Notes under the pieces: model-generated
What the model saw: the letters and a program-made list of their open reading frames with translations, nothing else
The model's database searches: none
Told to the model about the DNA's origin: nothing
Translations under genes and position numbers: made by a program
Assembly (NCBI GenBank): GCA_002331465.1
Contig: DCYM01000142.1
Location: 1-29,545 of the forward strand
DNA: 29,545 nucleotides
Direction: 5' to 3'
Source: Candidatus Neomicrothrix sp. UBA2110
Lineage (GTDB): Bacteria > Actinomycetota > Acidimicrobiia > Acidimicrobiales > Poriferisodalaceae
In this document: positions 22,737 through 29,545 of the stretch, in pieces
Numbering within the stretch: the first letter of the stretch is position 1
How the letters are laid out: every line of letters starts with the position of its first letter

Positions 22737-24242
22737 GTGACCGAGAATCGGCAACGCACCTCAACCTCAACCTTTGGGGTGTCTCGACGCGAAGGGCATG
22801 ACGCTTCAGCCTTTTATGCTCGTTTTAGTCCGCCTGTACTCTCCAATGACGAGACGGTTAATTCTGCCCCAGAGCTCGGAGATGGTTGTCTGGAAGGCGA
22901 CTCACGTGCGATGGACCACCTTCCGGATTCGAGTGTGGCACTGGTCGTCACCTCCCCTCCTTACTTCGTAGGGAAGGAGTATGAGGATGCCCTCGCGGCG
23001 GACACCGATGATCGGGTTCCTGCTACTTATTTCGAGTATCTCAGCATGCTTGACTCGGTTTTCGCCGAGTGTGTCCGAGTTCTTGAGCCCGGTGGCCGGA
23101 TTGCGGTCAATGTGGCGAATTTGGGCAGAAAACCGTATCGGAGCCTTTCCGCTGACGTGATCCGAATCTTGGAAGACCTGGGGCTGCTTCTGCGGGGCGA
23201 GATCATTTGGCAGAAAAGTCGGGGCAGTAGTGGGTCATGCGCATGGGGGTCGTTTCGTAGCGCTGCCAACCCGGCGCTGCGTGACACCACCGAGCGCATC
23301 ATCGTGGCTAGTAAAGGCCGTTTTGATCGAGCGAAGTCACCTGCTTCGAGAGCTGAACTTGGGCTTCCGCACCGAAGCACATTGCCAACCGACGAGTTCA
23401 TGGAGGCGACGCTTGACGTATGGGACATGCATGCTGAAAGCGCAAGACGGGTTCGACACCCAGCGCCCTTTCCGGTTGAATTACCCCGCCGGCTAATTGA
23501 CCTTTACACCTTCGAAGGAGACACAGTCCTCGACCCGTTTATGGGTTCAGGGACAACACTGGTGGCCGCTGTGCTGACCGAGCGGCGTGGCATCGGATAC
23601 GACTTAGATCCGAGTTATGTTGAGGTGGCCCGTGAGCGAGTCACCGCAGCTCATGCCAGAGTATGGGCACATAGACAACCCGCAGGAGAACAACCACCGC
23701 TCCCCGAGATTGCGGAAGCGTTGTTGGAAGTCACGGAAGAGGAAATCGCCGCTGATGATTTTCAGCGACGGGCTACTCAAGAAGGGAAAAAGGCTCAGGA
23801 CATAGCGATTGACCTTTTAGAGCGCTGCGGGTTTTCCTTGTTGCAGAAAGACGCGAAGGTTCCCCGGGCGGGCGTTCAATACAACTTCAAAGTCGAAGAC
23901 GCAGGAGGTGCCGAATGGTGGATAGATGTATCGGGCGCATTTACGACAGTGCGTCCTGGGCTTTTACGAATCGATACGGTTTGGAAGACATTGGGACGCG
24001 CTTCAGTTCTAAAGGCACACGATTCCAGGGCTCGCATCGTCGTCCTGACAGCTCATTTGCCTCGGCCAGGTAGCGAGGGCGATAAGGCCCTGCGTGCGGT
24101 TGGGCCATACACGGTGTTCGACGCAGTTCCCATGTTTGACGAAGAGGCTGTAGAGCGTTTAACGCGCTATGCCGCAGGTGGGATGACCGAACCCTTACCG
24201 GGCTTTTGGAAAGCTAAAGAAATCACATCTGGTCTGAGCTAA
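22737..24242 (+). CDS. Beta-class DNA methyltransferase fused to a nuclease-like C-terminal domain
   Basis: Residues about 45-310 form a DNA N6-adenine or N4-cytosine methyltransferase. Motif IV TSPPY is at 72-76, and the SAM-binding motif DPFMGSGTT at 266-274 comes after it, which is the beta-class order; GIGYDLDPSYVEVARERV follows. Residues about 340-501 form a separate domain with helix-strand-strand-helix-strand order (AQDIAIDLLERCGF, then GVQYNFKVED, then EWWIDVSGAF, then LLRIDTVWKTLG, then RIVVLTAHLP) that resembles a PD-(D/E)XK nuclease core. The expected lysine after IDV is Ser399, so it may only bind DNA. GTG 22737 has AGGGAG about 8 nt upstream. No restriction enzyme gene is adjacent; an orphan methyltransferase is likely. 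Confidence 0.8.
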   Translation: MTENRQRTSTSTFGVSRREGHDASAFYARFSPPVLSNDETVNSAPELGDGCLEGDSRAMDHLPDSSVALVVTSPPYFVGKEYEDALAADTDDRVPATYFEYLSMLDSVFAECVRVLEPGGRIAVNVANLGRKPYRSLSADVIRILEDLGLLLRGEIIWQKSRGSSGSCAWGSFRSAANPALRDTTERIIVASKGRFDRAKSPASRAELGLPHRSTLPTDEFMEATLDVWDMHAESARRVRHPAPFPVELPRRLIDLYTFEGDTVLDPFMGSGTTLVAAVLTERRGIGYDLDPSYVEVARERVTAAHARVWAHRQPAGEQPPLPEIAEALLEVTEEEIAADDFQRRATQEGKKAQDIAIDLLERCGFSLLQKDAKVPRAGVQYNFKVEDAGGAEWWIDVSGAFTTVRPGLLRIDTVWKTLGRASVLKAHDSRARIVVLTAHLPRPGSEGDKALRAVGPYTVFDAVPMFDEEAVERLTRYAAGGMTEPLPGFWKAKEITSGLS

Positions 24243-24562
24243 TGCCCGGAGTTGCGTACGCGGTCGTGAGGTCAGAACCCCCACAAGTTTTCTTAGCAAC
24301 TGATGTGGACGTATTACATCGAGTCCTTGCTGCTGAACTAGTAGCTCGAACTCCAGCAAATGCTCTAGCTGATAGTGATATGAAGTTCGTTCAGGCTGCC
24401 CTTCTAGATGAACGTTGGGGCGATGCCGTGCTTGGGTGGATCGACCTCATGGGCGTGGAAGTTGACGTCTATACGCATTTGCACGTGTACACAGCAGATG
24501 ACCTTCCCGTTGATCTAATTGGTGCTCAGATCCAATTCGCTCCGCTGTTTCGTGAGAGTTGA
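24242..24562 (+). CDS. Hypothetical protein, 106 aa, coupled to the methyltransferase gene
   Basis: I do not recognise this small soluble protein. Its ATG shares one base with the methyltransferase stop (TAATG), so it is translationally coupled and probably made alongside. It has mixed alpha/beta character: an N-terminal strand-rich part (AYAVVRSEPPQVFLATD), a helix (VLHRVLAAELVART), a second helix around MKFVQAALLDERWGDAVLGW and a C-terminal EVDVYTHLHVYTADDLP. No metal-binding cluster, HTH or membrane segment is apparent. A role with the methyltransferase is only suggested by position. Confidence 0.65.
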   Translation: MPGVAYAVVRSEPPQVFLATDVDVLHRVLAAELVARTPANALADSDMKFVQAALLDERWGDAVLGWIDLMGVEVDVYTHLHVYTADDLPVDLIGAQIQFAPLFRES

Positions 24563-24573
24563 CCCTTCGCCAC

Positions 24574-25314
24574 TTAATCCAACAGTGCGACAACAACGAC
24601 TCGAACCGCGATCGCAGTTAACGCGAGGCGAAATAAGCGACCGAAAAATACTTCACTTAGCTGCTTGAGAACGCGGGTTCCGCACCAAGTGCCGACAACC
24701 ACCGACATCACCCCTACAGCTATCAAACCGAGCTGGTCTCGATAGACGAATCCGGTACTTGCAAAAAGCACGATTTTGGCCAGGTGCCCGGAGGTTTGGG
24801 CCATTGCGAAAGTCGCGACCATAGCGGTGCGAACGGGGAGTTCACGTCTAAAGACCGGTGCAATCGCTGGACCTGTCACGCCGAACGGAATGTTCAGGAA
24901 TCCGGCGATCGCTCCGAGTGGGATGAACGAGCGACGGCCGCCACCTAAAAGGGAACTGATCTTCGCTAGTCCCTGTGGCCACCAAACAAGAACTAAGGCG
25001 AATAGGGCGACAAAGATTCGTCCTAGCGTCACTGGAAATGCGCCGGCAACGAACAGCCCAAGGACGCCAAAGGGCAGCAAAAGTAACGAGAACCTAGCTA
25101 CAACGCCCCAATCGACGTCGCGCCTCAAGATCAGTCCCCTTGACGAATTTGATGCCAGTTGAATTACTGCGTGTATTGGGATCGCCTCGAGAGGGTCTAA
25201 GAATTGCAACAGGACCGACAGGAGCAATATTCCGCCACCTAGTCCTGCGACCGCCGTGATCGCCGAACCAAACAGAGCCGCTAAGCCCACGATAACTAGC
25301 TCTACGCCGGACAC
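24574..25314 (-). CDS. TauE/SafE family sulfite/organic anion exporter-like membrane protein
   Basis: The 246-residue protein is almost wholly hydrophobic, with about eight membrane segments and the two related halves of the TauE/SafE family. The first half begins GLAALFGSAITAVAGLGGGI and the second is marked by IPLGAIAGFLNIPFGVTGPA. QTSGHLAKIVLFASTGFVYR and VGTWCGTRVLKQ are also typical. Members export sulfite, sulfoacetate or other small anions, or import some organic acids; the substrate here is unknown. It starts with a GTG at 25314 and is tail-to-tail with the small gene, 11 bp apart. No sulfur-metabolism gene is adjacent. Confidence 0.82.
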   Translation of the reverse strand: MSGVELVIVGLAALFGSAITAVAGLGGGILLLSVLLQFLDPLEAIPIHAVIQLASNSSRGLILRRDVDWGVVARFSLLLLPFGVLGLFVAGAFPVTLGRIFVALFALVLVWWPQGLAKISSLLGGGRRSFIPLGAIAGFLNIPFGVTGPAIAPVFRRELPVRTAMVATFAMAQTSGHLAKIVLFASTGFVYRDQLGLIAVGVMSVVVGTWCGTRVLKQLSEVFFGRLFRLALTAIAVRVVVVALLD

Positions 25315-25392
25315 TACTTCCCTGACTCCAAAGTGTTCTAGGGCCCCAAATGCCGTGCGCAGGAGAGGCTAGGTGGCACTGTACCCAAATGA

Positions 25393-25415
25393 AGGCATCA
25401 AATGTTTAGATGCCT
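25393..25415. promoter_or_regulatory. Inverted repeat upstream of the HU promoter
   Basis: AGGCATC (25393-25399) and GATGCCT (25409-25415) form a perfect 7-bp dyad around a 9-bp AT-rich centre. It ends 16 bp before the predicted -35 of the HU gene, so it could be an operator or activator site. A cruciform or a short terminator for leftward transcripts is an alternative. Confidence 0.35.
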
Positions 25416-25431
25416 AAAAGCCCGGAAATGC

Positions 25432-25460
25432 TTGACCTAGAGCCCTTGGGAGGGTCAAAT
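25432..25460 (+). promoter_or_regulatory. Predicted promoter of the HU gene
   Basis: TTGACC (25432-25437), a 17-nt spacer and TCAAAT (25455-25460) predict a start near 25467, about 50 nt before the HU start codon. Unlike several neighbours, this gene would have a real 5' leader with a ribosome site. Confidence 0.45.
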
Positions 25461-25515
25461 GACACTAATGACATTCGCGCGCGCTGCGCGGATGTTCGGC
25501 GATGAGGAGACTCGC

Positions 25516-25800
25516 ATGGCCAACATGTCCAAGTCCGACGTGCTTTCCGCGGTAGCTGGTAGTGCTGGCTGCACCAAAGCGGATGCTGAGGCGGTTATCG
25601 AAGCATTCTTTGGATGCGTGGAAGGCGCTGCGAAAGCGGGTGATGCAGTCGCATGGCCTGGTGTGGGTAAGTTCTCACGCTCAGATCGCGCTGCGCGAAT
25701 GGGCCGGAACCCGCAAACTGGAGCGACGATCCACATAAGCGCCAGCAGCAGCGTTAAATTTTCAGCTGCTAAAGCGCTTAAAGATCGAATGAACGGCTGA
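25516..25800 (+). CDS. hup: DNA-binding protein HU
   Basis: HU is a small nucleoid protein that binds and bends DNA as a dimer. From ATG 25516 it is 94 residues: MSKSDVLSAVAGSAGCTKAD forms the N-terminal helices, VAWPGVGKF the first strand turn and GRNPQTGA (63-70) the hallmark of the DNA-inserting beta arm, with the C-terminal helix KFSAAKALKDRMNG. It lacks the lysine-rich tail of mycobacterial HupB. GAGGAGA ends 5 nt before this ATG; the longer frame from 25459 has no such support. It has its own predicted promoter, and a 12-bp terminator hairpin follows the stop. Confidence 0.93.
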   Translation: MANMSKSDVLSAVAGSAGCTKADAEAVIEAFFGCVEGAAKAGDAVAWPGVGKFSRSDRAARMGRNPQTGATIHISASSSVKFSAAKALKDRMNG

Positions 25801-25828
25801 GGCTTCGCCTCAGATAAAACCGAACTTA

Positions 25829-25855
25829 GATGGGCCGGGTCTGACCCGGCCCATC
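25829..25855. terminator. Strong hairpin between HU and the convergent deacetylase, likely bidirectional terminator
   Basis: Perfect 12-bp arms GATGGGCCGGGT (25829-25840) and ACCCGGCCCATC (25844-25855) enclose a 3-nt loop. A smaller TGAGGC/GCCTCA stem covers the HU stop codon (25798-25812). The position between two convergent genes suits both strands, although there is no long U-run on either side. Confidence 0.7.
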
Positions 25856-25892
25856 GTTCGCGTCACAGTGTCGATAGTGGCTGGCAGGGTTT

Positions 25893-26618
25893 CTAGAGGT
25901 CAAAAATGGCTTTGAAGAGCTCCGCTGATTTCATGCCGCTCAACTCTCCGGCGGCAGCTAAATCTTCTTCTACCCGCTTTTTAAACGCCTTGATTTGAGT
26001 TTCATCCTGGGGATCGTCAATCTTATGCGTGGTGAGGAACTGACTTTTGTGTTCCAGTAACGCCGCAGCTTTGGCCGCCCCCCACCCATCGACGTCCTCC
26101 GCGTGATCTGGTTCGTCGGCCTCAAATAACAACAAAATTTCCGGGCGATGTGGTTGGAGACCATGCTCAGGAAAAAAGAACGGGTCCCTAGCGGCGACCA
26201 CTCCTTCAATTGTGAGTAATCCGGCATGACGATGATCTGGGTGAAGGCGATATCTTTTCCACGGGTCATGGCCGAGAACAACCTGCGGTTTGAGTTCCCG
26301 TATCACTTTTGCTACGGCCGATCTGGTAACCAAATCGCTTGTCAGCTCGCCATCTATTTGGTCGAGGAAGACCACCTGGCCTGTTGCTCCGAGACGGGCA
26401 GCCGCAGCGCGTTGCTCTGACTTTCGAGTTTCGATCAGGCGCAACTGATCAGCATCGGGATCCCATGTCCCTTTGGATCCATCGGTACAAACAAGGTGAT
26501 GGACCATCGTTCCGGCTGCTGCCCACTTCGCAAGCGTGGAACCGCATTGAAATTCGGCGTCGTCAGGGTGCGCGGCGATAACTAAAACAGATTTCGATAT
26601 TGGAAGGTTGCTTCTCAT
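25893..26618 (-). CDS. PIG-L / LmbE family deacetylase
   Basis: This 241-residue zinc-dependent N-deacetylase has AHPDDAE (16-22), the family metal-binding motif, and the third ligand region HPDHRHAG (126-133). The family includes MshB and Mca, which act on mycothiol intermediates and conjugates in Actinobacteria, and enzymes for other N-acetylglucosaminyl compounds. At about 240 residues it is shorter than MshB (near 300), so assignment to mycothiol synthesis is uncertain. There is no signal peptide. Its ATG overlaps the cofC stop by 4 bp, so the two are made from one message. Confidence 0.85.
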   Translation of the reverse strand: MRSNLPISKSVLVIAAHPDDAEFQCGSTLAKWAAAGTMVHHLVCTDGSKGTWDPDADQLRLIETRKSEQRAAAARLGATGQVVFLDQIDGELTSDLVTRSAVAKVIRELKPQVVLGHDPWKRYRLHPDHRHAGLLTIEGVVAARDPFFFPEHGLQPHRPEILLLFEADEPDHAEDVDGWGAAKAAALLEHKSQFLTTHKIDDPQDETQIKAFKKRVEEDLAAAGELSGMKSAELFKAIFDL

Positions 26619-27220
26619 GAGGAGTGCCCCGGATCGGACATTTCTTGTAATGCGTCAAGATCTTCGGGGGTATCGATATCCCACTGAAGCTGAGGGATCT
26701 GCAGCACCTTCAGATTGAGTTTGCAGCTCACAGCTTCGGCCATGTGACGGTAAAGGGACCCCGAACCATATTGAAACTTGAACGCTGTGCCAGTCGGCAG
26801 GCTGAGAACGTTTGTGCCTTGCCGATGGCGATCGGGAACGATGGACACTGTATTTGCGCGCGCTATTCCGCCTAGCGATTCAGCACGCGGTAGATCGGCG
26901 TGAGCGATAATCATGTGGGGATACAGATCTGCTACCTGTGCCGCTGCTTCGGTGATTGCTGGGTTTAAGCCGTCCCGTTGGACCCAAACCACTTCGGCTC
27001 CCACGGACTGCGCCCAATTGGCGACCTCCCGATCGTTGCAAACAACATAAGTCGAAAGATTGCCTGCAGCTTGAACGACGCGTTGAGCCATCGATCGCGC
27101 CAAAGTTTCTCTAGCTTCGACATCTAGGCGTTGGCTGAGACGGTTTTTTGCCTGCCGAAAGTCTTTTATCGGTACAAGTACCACTGTGACTTGGTCATCG
27201 AATGCAATCGGGTTTGCCAT
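26615..27220 (-). CDS. cofC: 2-phospho-L-lactate / phosphoenolpyruvate guanylyltransferase CofC (FbiD)
   Basis: CofC/FbiD joins GTP to 2-phospholactate or phosphoenolpyruvate in coenzyme F420 biosynthesis. The 201-residue protein has the nucleotidyltransferase pattern VLVPIKDFRQAKNRLS (14-29), IIAHADLPRAES, SIVPDRHRQGTNVLSLP and the C-terminal WDIDTPEDLDAL. It shows that the organism probably makes F420. ATG 27220 is chosen because the strand and KxxxAKxRLS motif follow directly; the frame extends to 27454, but that part overlaps the divergent gene. No ribosome site is seen; TAGAAT lies 8 nt before the ATG, suggesting a near-leaderless mRNA. The downstream partner is the PIG-L deacetylase. 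Confidence 0.87.
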   Translation of the reverse strand: MANPIAFDDQVTVVLVPIKDFRQAKNRLSQRLDVEARETLARSMAQRVVQAAGNLSTYVVCNDREVANWAQSVGAEVVWVQRDGLNPAITEAAAQVADLYPHMIIAHADLPRAESLGGIARANTVSIVPDRHRQGTNVLSLPTGTAFKFQYGSGSLYRHMAEAVSCKLNLKVLQIPQLQWDIDTPEDLDALQEMSDPGHSS

Positions 27221-27316
27221 CAGAAGCGATTCTATTGTTCTTCTTGGCGACACCTTGTGGCGATGATCGGCCAAATGTCGGTCTCTGTAACTTAGCGCTC
27301 TACGCTGACCGTACTG

Positions 27317-29182
27317 ATGAAGATTCTGCGCCGGTCTTTCCGCTCTCGCCAAATAAATGTGCAACGTCAACTTCCTCCTAGCGACTGGATCCAGCCGTGG
27401 TGGATTGAACGCTTCAAGGAACAAACACAGAATCCGGAAATTGAATTCCCTCAATCGAATGACGTGGCGAGGTCTTGGACCCTGACAGGCAACCTTGAGA
27501 GCGTCTTCAGAGTCGCTGTGGATCCGCGTGGTCTGATATCGGTTAAACCAGGATTTTGGTCACTTGACTGGTGGCTGCGAGTAGATGAAGCCTGGATCTT
27601 TCCAGCGCAGCACGGATCAGTTCGACAGCGTGTTGTCGATGGCGCTCCAGTGGTCGAGACCGTTATTCGAGTTGCAGGTGGTGATGTTATTCATCGCGTG
27701 TACGGGGCGAGACTGCAGGTTGACTACACCGTGGTTGAGGTAGAAAATCAGGCGTCGAGACCCGTTGCCCTTGGGTTCGCTGTCCGACCATACGACCTTT
27801 TGGGTGGCGGGAGAGTCGAACAAATCGAACTCGATAATCAAGTTCTTTCTGTAGATGGCAGGGTTGCCTTCGTATGTGGACGTACCCCTGGACGACTAAT
27901 CGTTGGTGCAGGTGGAATCGATCCTGCCGGATCGCTAGACGACGTAATTGTTGGAGATTTCTCGGTCAAATGCGAGGTGGGGATGGCCAGTGCGGCGATC
28001 ATCGTGCCGCTCGTTCACGGATCAACTTTTCGAGGAGCGATTCCCCTGGAGGACTCGAGTAATCATGAGGTAATTTCTCGGCTTCCATCTGGGCAACAGG
28101 TTGCAGCCGGTTGGGGAAACCATGCTGTCAATGCTTGTCGCTTTGTGTTGCCTCCCGGGCGCATCAACGATCTATTTGACGCGTCTCGGCAGTCCATCCT
28201 TTTAGCTTCCACCGGCGGAGATGTGGATCCCTCCCCGGGCGGCCCTCCCCATAGAGCGGTCGACGAGGCAACGGTCCTGATGGCGCTAGCAGAGTCGGGT
28301 TACCGCGCCACCGTCCGAGAGATACTCATTTCTCGCGCAAAACGGCAAGACCGACTTGGCGCAGTTACTCATCAAAACCTGGACGTCACAGCAGCAACTA
28401 TCACCGCTGCGGACCGCGCGTTAGAAATTGCACCTGACCCAGCTTTAGCCCACGCATTGTCAGAGTTTGTTGCGGATGGAGCCCGGTGGATGCTCGCGAA
28501 CCCTGCTGAAGGTGTGTCCGAGGCGCTTGTCGCAGCTCACAACCTGTTAGTGCGCGTAGGTGCGCAAAAAGCCGCCCATGAACTCTCTGAGTTGCTTCCA
28601 TGGAATGTTGAATCAGATACGTCGGCCGTCGCCTATGGCGAAAATATTGATGTAGTGAAGTTGGCTAGGTCGGCCTTTGAGCTATCAGCAATCGATCCGT
28701 GCAAGGCTTTGGCCACTCTTGAAGAACTGGCTTCTTTTGCGTCGTCTACGTTGAACTGGCCCTCGCGCATTAACCCAAGCACGCGAATGGGAACCGGCGG
28801 CGCTGGCCATGACTTGTCTGTTACGGCGTGGTTTGTCCGATCAGTGCTTCGTCTTTTGGTAGATGACAGAGAAGACTGTCTCCGCGTTGCTGCGGTATGG
28901 CCTAATGAATGGTACGCGCAAGGAGTTGAAGTTCATCGAGTGCCATCGCGTTATGGGTCTGTTTCCTGGGCCGTTCGTTGGCATGGGGACCGCCCAGCGT
29001 TGCTGTGGGAAGTGGAAGAAGGCCCTTCCGATTTGGTAGTGAAGGCACCCGGTTTGGATGCAAACTTTCAAGGGAAAGGACCGGTGGGCGAAGAACTGCT
29101 CGCGTCAGTGCCGCCCCGAAGTGCTGATGCGCCGGAAAACGGTGACGCACCTGACGCTCCCTCTTCTGGGTCTTTCATGTAA
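27317..29182 (+). CDS. Large uncharacterised protein, possibly six-hairpin-glycosidase-like
   Basis: I do not recognise a named gene. The 621-residue protein appears to have three parts. Residues about 50-290 form a beta-rich domain (for example ETVIRVAGGDVIHRVYGARL and VDYTVVEVENQASRPVALGF, like a glycosidase beta-sandwich). Residues about 310-560 form an alpha-helical domain with paired helices (DEATVLMALAESGYRATVRE, TAADRALEIAPDPALAHALS) like an alpha/alpha toroid. The last 30 or so are a disordered Pro/Asp/Ser tail. This plan recalls six-hairpin glycosidases, but no catalytic acid can be named, and it has no signal peptide. A -10-like TACGCT lies 10 nt before the ATG. It is divergent from cofC and rnhB follows. 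Confidence 0.6.
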   Translation: MKILRRSFRSRQINVQRQLPPSDWIQPWWIERFKEQTQNPEIEFPQSNDVARSWTLTGNLESVFRVAVDPRGLISVKPGFWSLDWWLRVDEAWIFPAQHGSVRQRVVDGAPVVETVIRVAGGDVIHRVYGARLQVDYTVVEVENQASRPVALGFAVRPYDLLGGGRVEQIELDNQVLSVDGRVAFVCGRTPGRLIVGAGGIDPAGSLDDVIVGDFSVKCEVGMASAAIIVPLVHGSTFRGAIPLEDSSNHEVISRLPSGQQVAAGWGNHAVNACRFVLPPGRINDLFDASRQSILLASTGGDVDPSPGGPPHRAVDEATVLMALAESGYRATVREILISRAKRQDRLGAVTHQNLDVTAATITAADRALEIAPDPALAHALSEFVADGARWMLANPAEGVSEALVAAHNLLVRVGAQKAAHELSELLPWNVESDTSAVAYGENIDVVKLARSAFELSAIDPCKALATLEELASFASSTLNWPSRINPSTRMGTGGAGHDLSVTAWFVRSVLRLLVDDREDCLRVAAVWPNEWYAQGVEVHRVPSRYGSVSWAVRWHGDRPALLWEVEEGPSDLVVKAPGLDANFQGKGPVGEELLASVPPRSADAPENGDAPDAPSSGSFM

Positions 29183-29227
29183 GGCGAGATCGCTAAAGAA
29201 CCTCCACTCGCGGAGTACGGTTCGTTT

Positions 29228-29545
29228 GTGGCCGTCAGCGATCCGCCAAATTTGAATCAAGAACGCCAATGCTGGGAGCGTGGCGAATCACTCATCGTAG
29301 GTGTTGATGAAGTAGGTAAGGGAGCTTGGGCTGGACCACTCACCGTCGGAGCGGTCGTGTTGGCTTCGAAAGGGCGGGTCAATGGGATCCGAGATTCAAA
29401 GATGCTTCGTCCAGCGGCCCGCGAACGACTCTTCACCCGAATTCGAGACTGGGCAACGACATGGTCGGTTGGACATGCAAGCGCCCAAGAATGTGACGAA
29501 TTAGGAATGTCCGATGCGCAACGACTTGCAACTCGCCGGGCTTTA
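29228..29545 (+). CDS. rnhB: Ribonuclease HII (N-terminal part)
   Basis: The frame from GTG 29228 runs off the right edge after 106 codons. VGVDEVGKGAWAGPLTVGAV is the RNase HII active-site start, with the conserved Asp-Glu pair, and IRDSKML is the second motif. RNase HII cuts RNA in RNA-DNA hybrids and removes single ribonucleotides from DNA. GTG 29228 is the only standard start between the preceding stop and the motif apart from a TTG at 29249; GGAG lies 12 nt upstream. The same frame continues from the previous gene, separated by its TAA and 45 bases. The last catalytic Asp is outside the window. Confidence 0.92.
   Translation, partial: MAVSDPPNLNQERQCWERGESLIVGVDEVGKGAWAGPLTVGAVVLASKGRVNGIRDSKMLRPAARERLFTRIRDWATTWSVGHASAQECDELGMSDAQRLATRRAL

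Noticed and set aside
22737..24562. A complete restriction-modification system
   Set aside because: No separate restriction endonuclease is present; the fused domain lacks the nuclease lysine and the small neighbour has no nuclease motif.
27221..27454. 78-codon N-terminal extension of cofC
   Set aside because: It overlaps the divergent gene at 27317 and has no similarity to the nucleotidyltransferase, which begins near MANPIAFDDQ.

Overview
The window looks like a stretch of chromosome from a free-living actinobacterium with only moderate G+C (about half, by eye), most likely an uncultured Acidimicrobiia-type lineage. The taxonomic clues are an actinobacterial LeuB, a PafB/PafC pair of WYL regulators, a CofC/FbiD-type coenzyme F420 enzyme, mycothiol-isomerase-fold (TIGR03086-like) proteins, frequent GTG starts, and several genes that lack a Shine-Dalgarno site but have a -10-like hexamer 6 to 8 nt before the start codon (likely leaderless mRNAs). 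The exact lineage is inferred, not proven. No phage, insertion sequence or CRISPR array was seen.

Layout. (1) 1-1741, minus strand: greA, an alpha/beta hydrolase and the N-terminal part of leuC, which runs off the left edge. (2) 1814-7669, plus strand: a probable isoleucine-sensing attenuator (a tiny leader peptide with four consecutive Ile codons followed by two perfect hairpins) ahead of leuB and cimA, then three poorly characterised genes and gltX, all tightly packed. LeuC, LeuB and citramalate synthase together give the pyruvate-citramalate route to 2-oxobutyrate, the isoleucine precursor, which is why an Ile leader makes sense here. (3) 7703-14301: tRNA-Gln(CUG), a branched-chain amino-acid-type ABC cassette (livG, livF, livH, an unusually long livM, a terminator-like hairpin, then a second livH/livM pair), and tRNA-Glu(CUC). 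The two tRNA genes share a promoter signature. No periplasmic binding protein is present.

(4) 14432-22617: a malonyl-CoA-synthetase-like ligase, convergent glpD, the divergent pafB-pafC operon with a hexapeptide acyltransferase behind it, an endonuclease/exonuclease/phosphatase-family hydrolase, and a second acyl-CoA ligase divergent from it. (5) 22737-25314: a beta-class DNA methyltransferase fused to a C-terminal domain that resembles a PD-(D/E)XK nuclease fold lacking its lysine, a coupled small gene, and a TauE/SafE exporter. (6) 25393-29545: HU with its own promoter and terminator, a convergent cofC / PIG-L deacetylase operon, a 621-residue protein possibly related to six-hairpin glycosidases, and the 5' part of rnhB.

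leuC, gltX, leuB, HU and cofC also lie near one another in Mycobacterium, so the window may be an expanded version of an old actinobacterial gene neighbourhood. The most interesting items are the isoleucine leader, the methyltransferase fusion, the long LivM, and the tandem isomerase-fold pair in which one copy has lost its metal-ligand positions.
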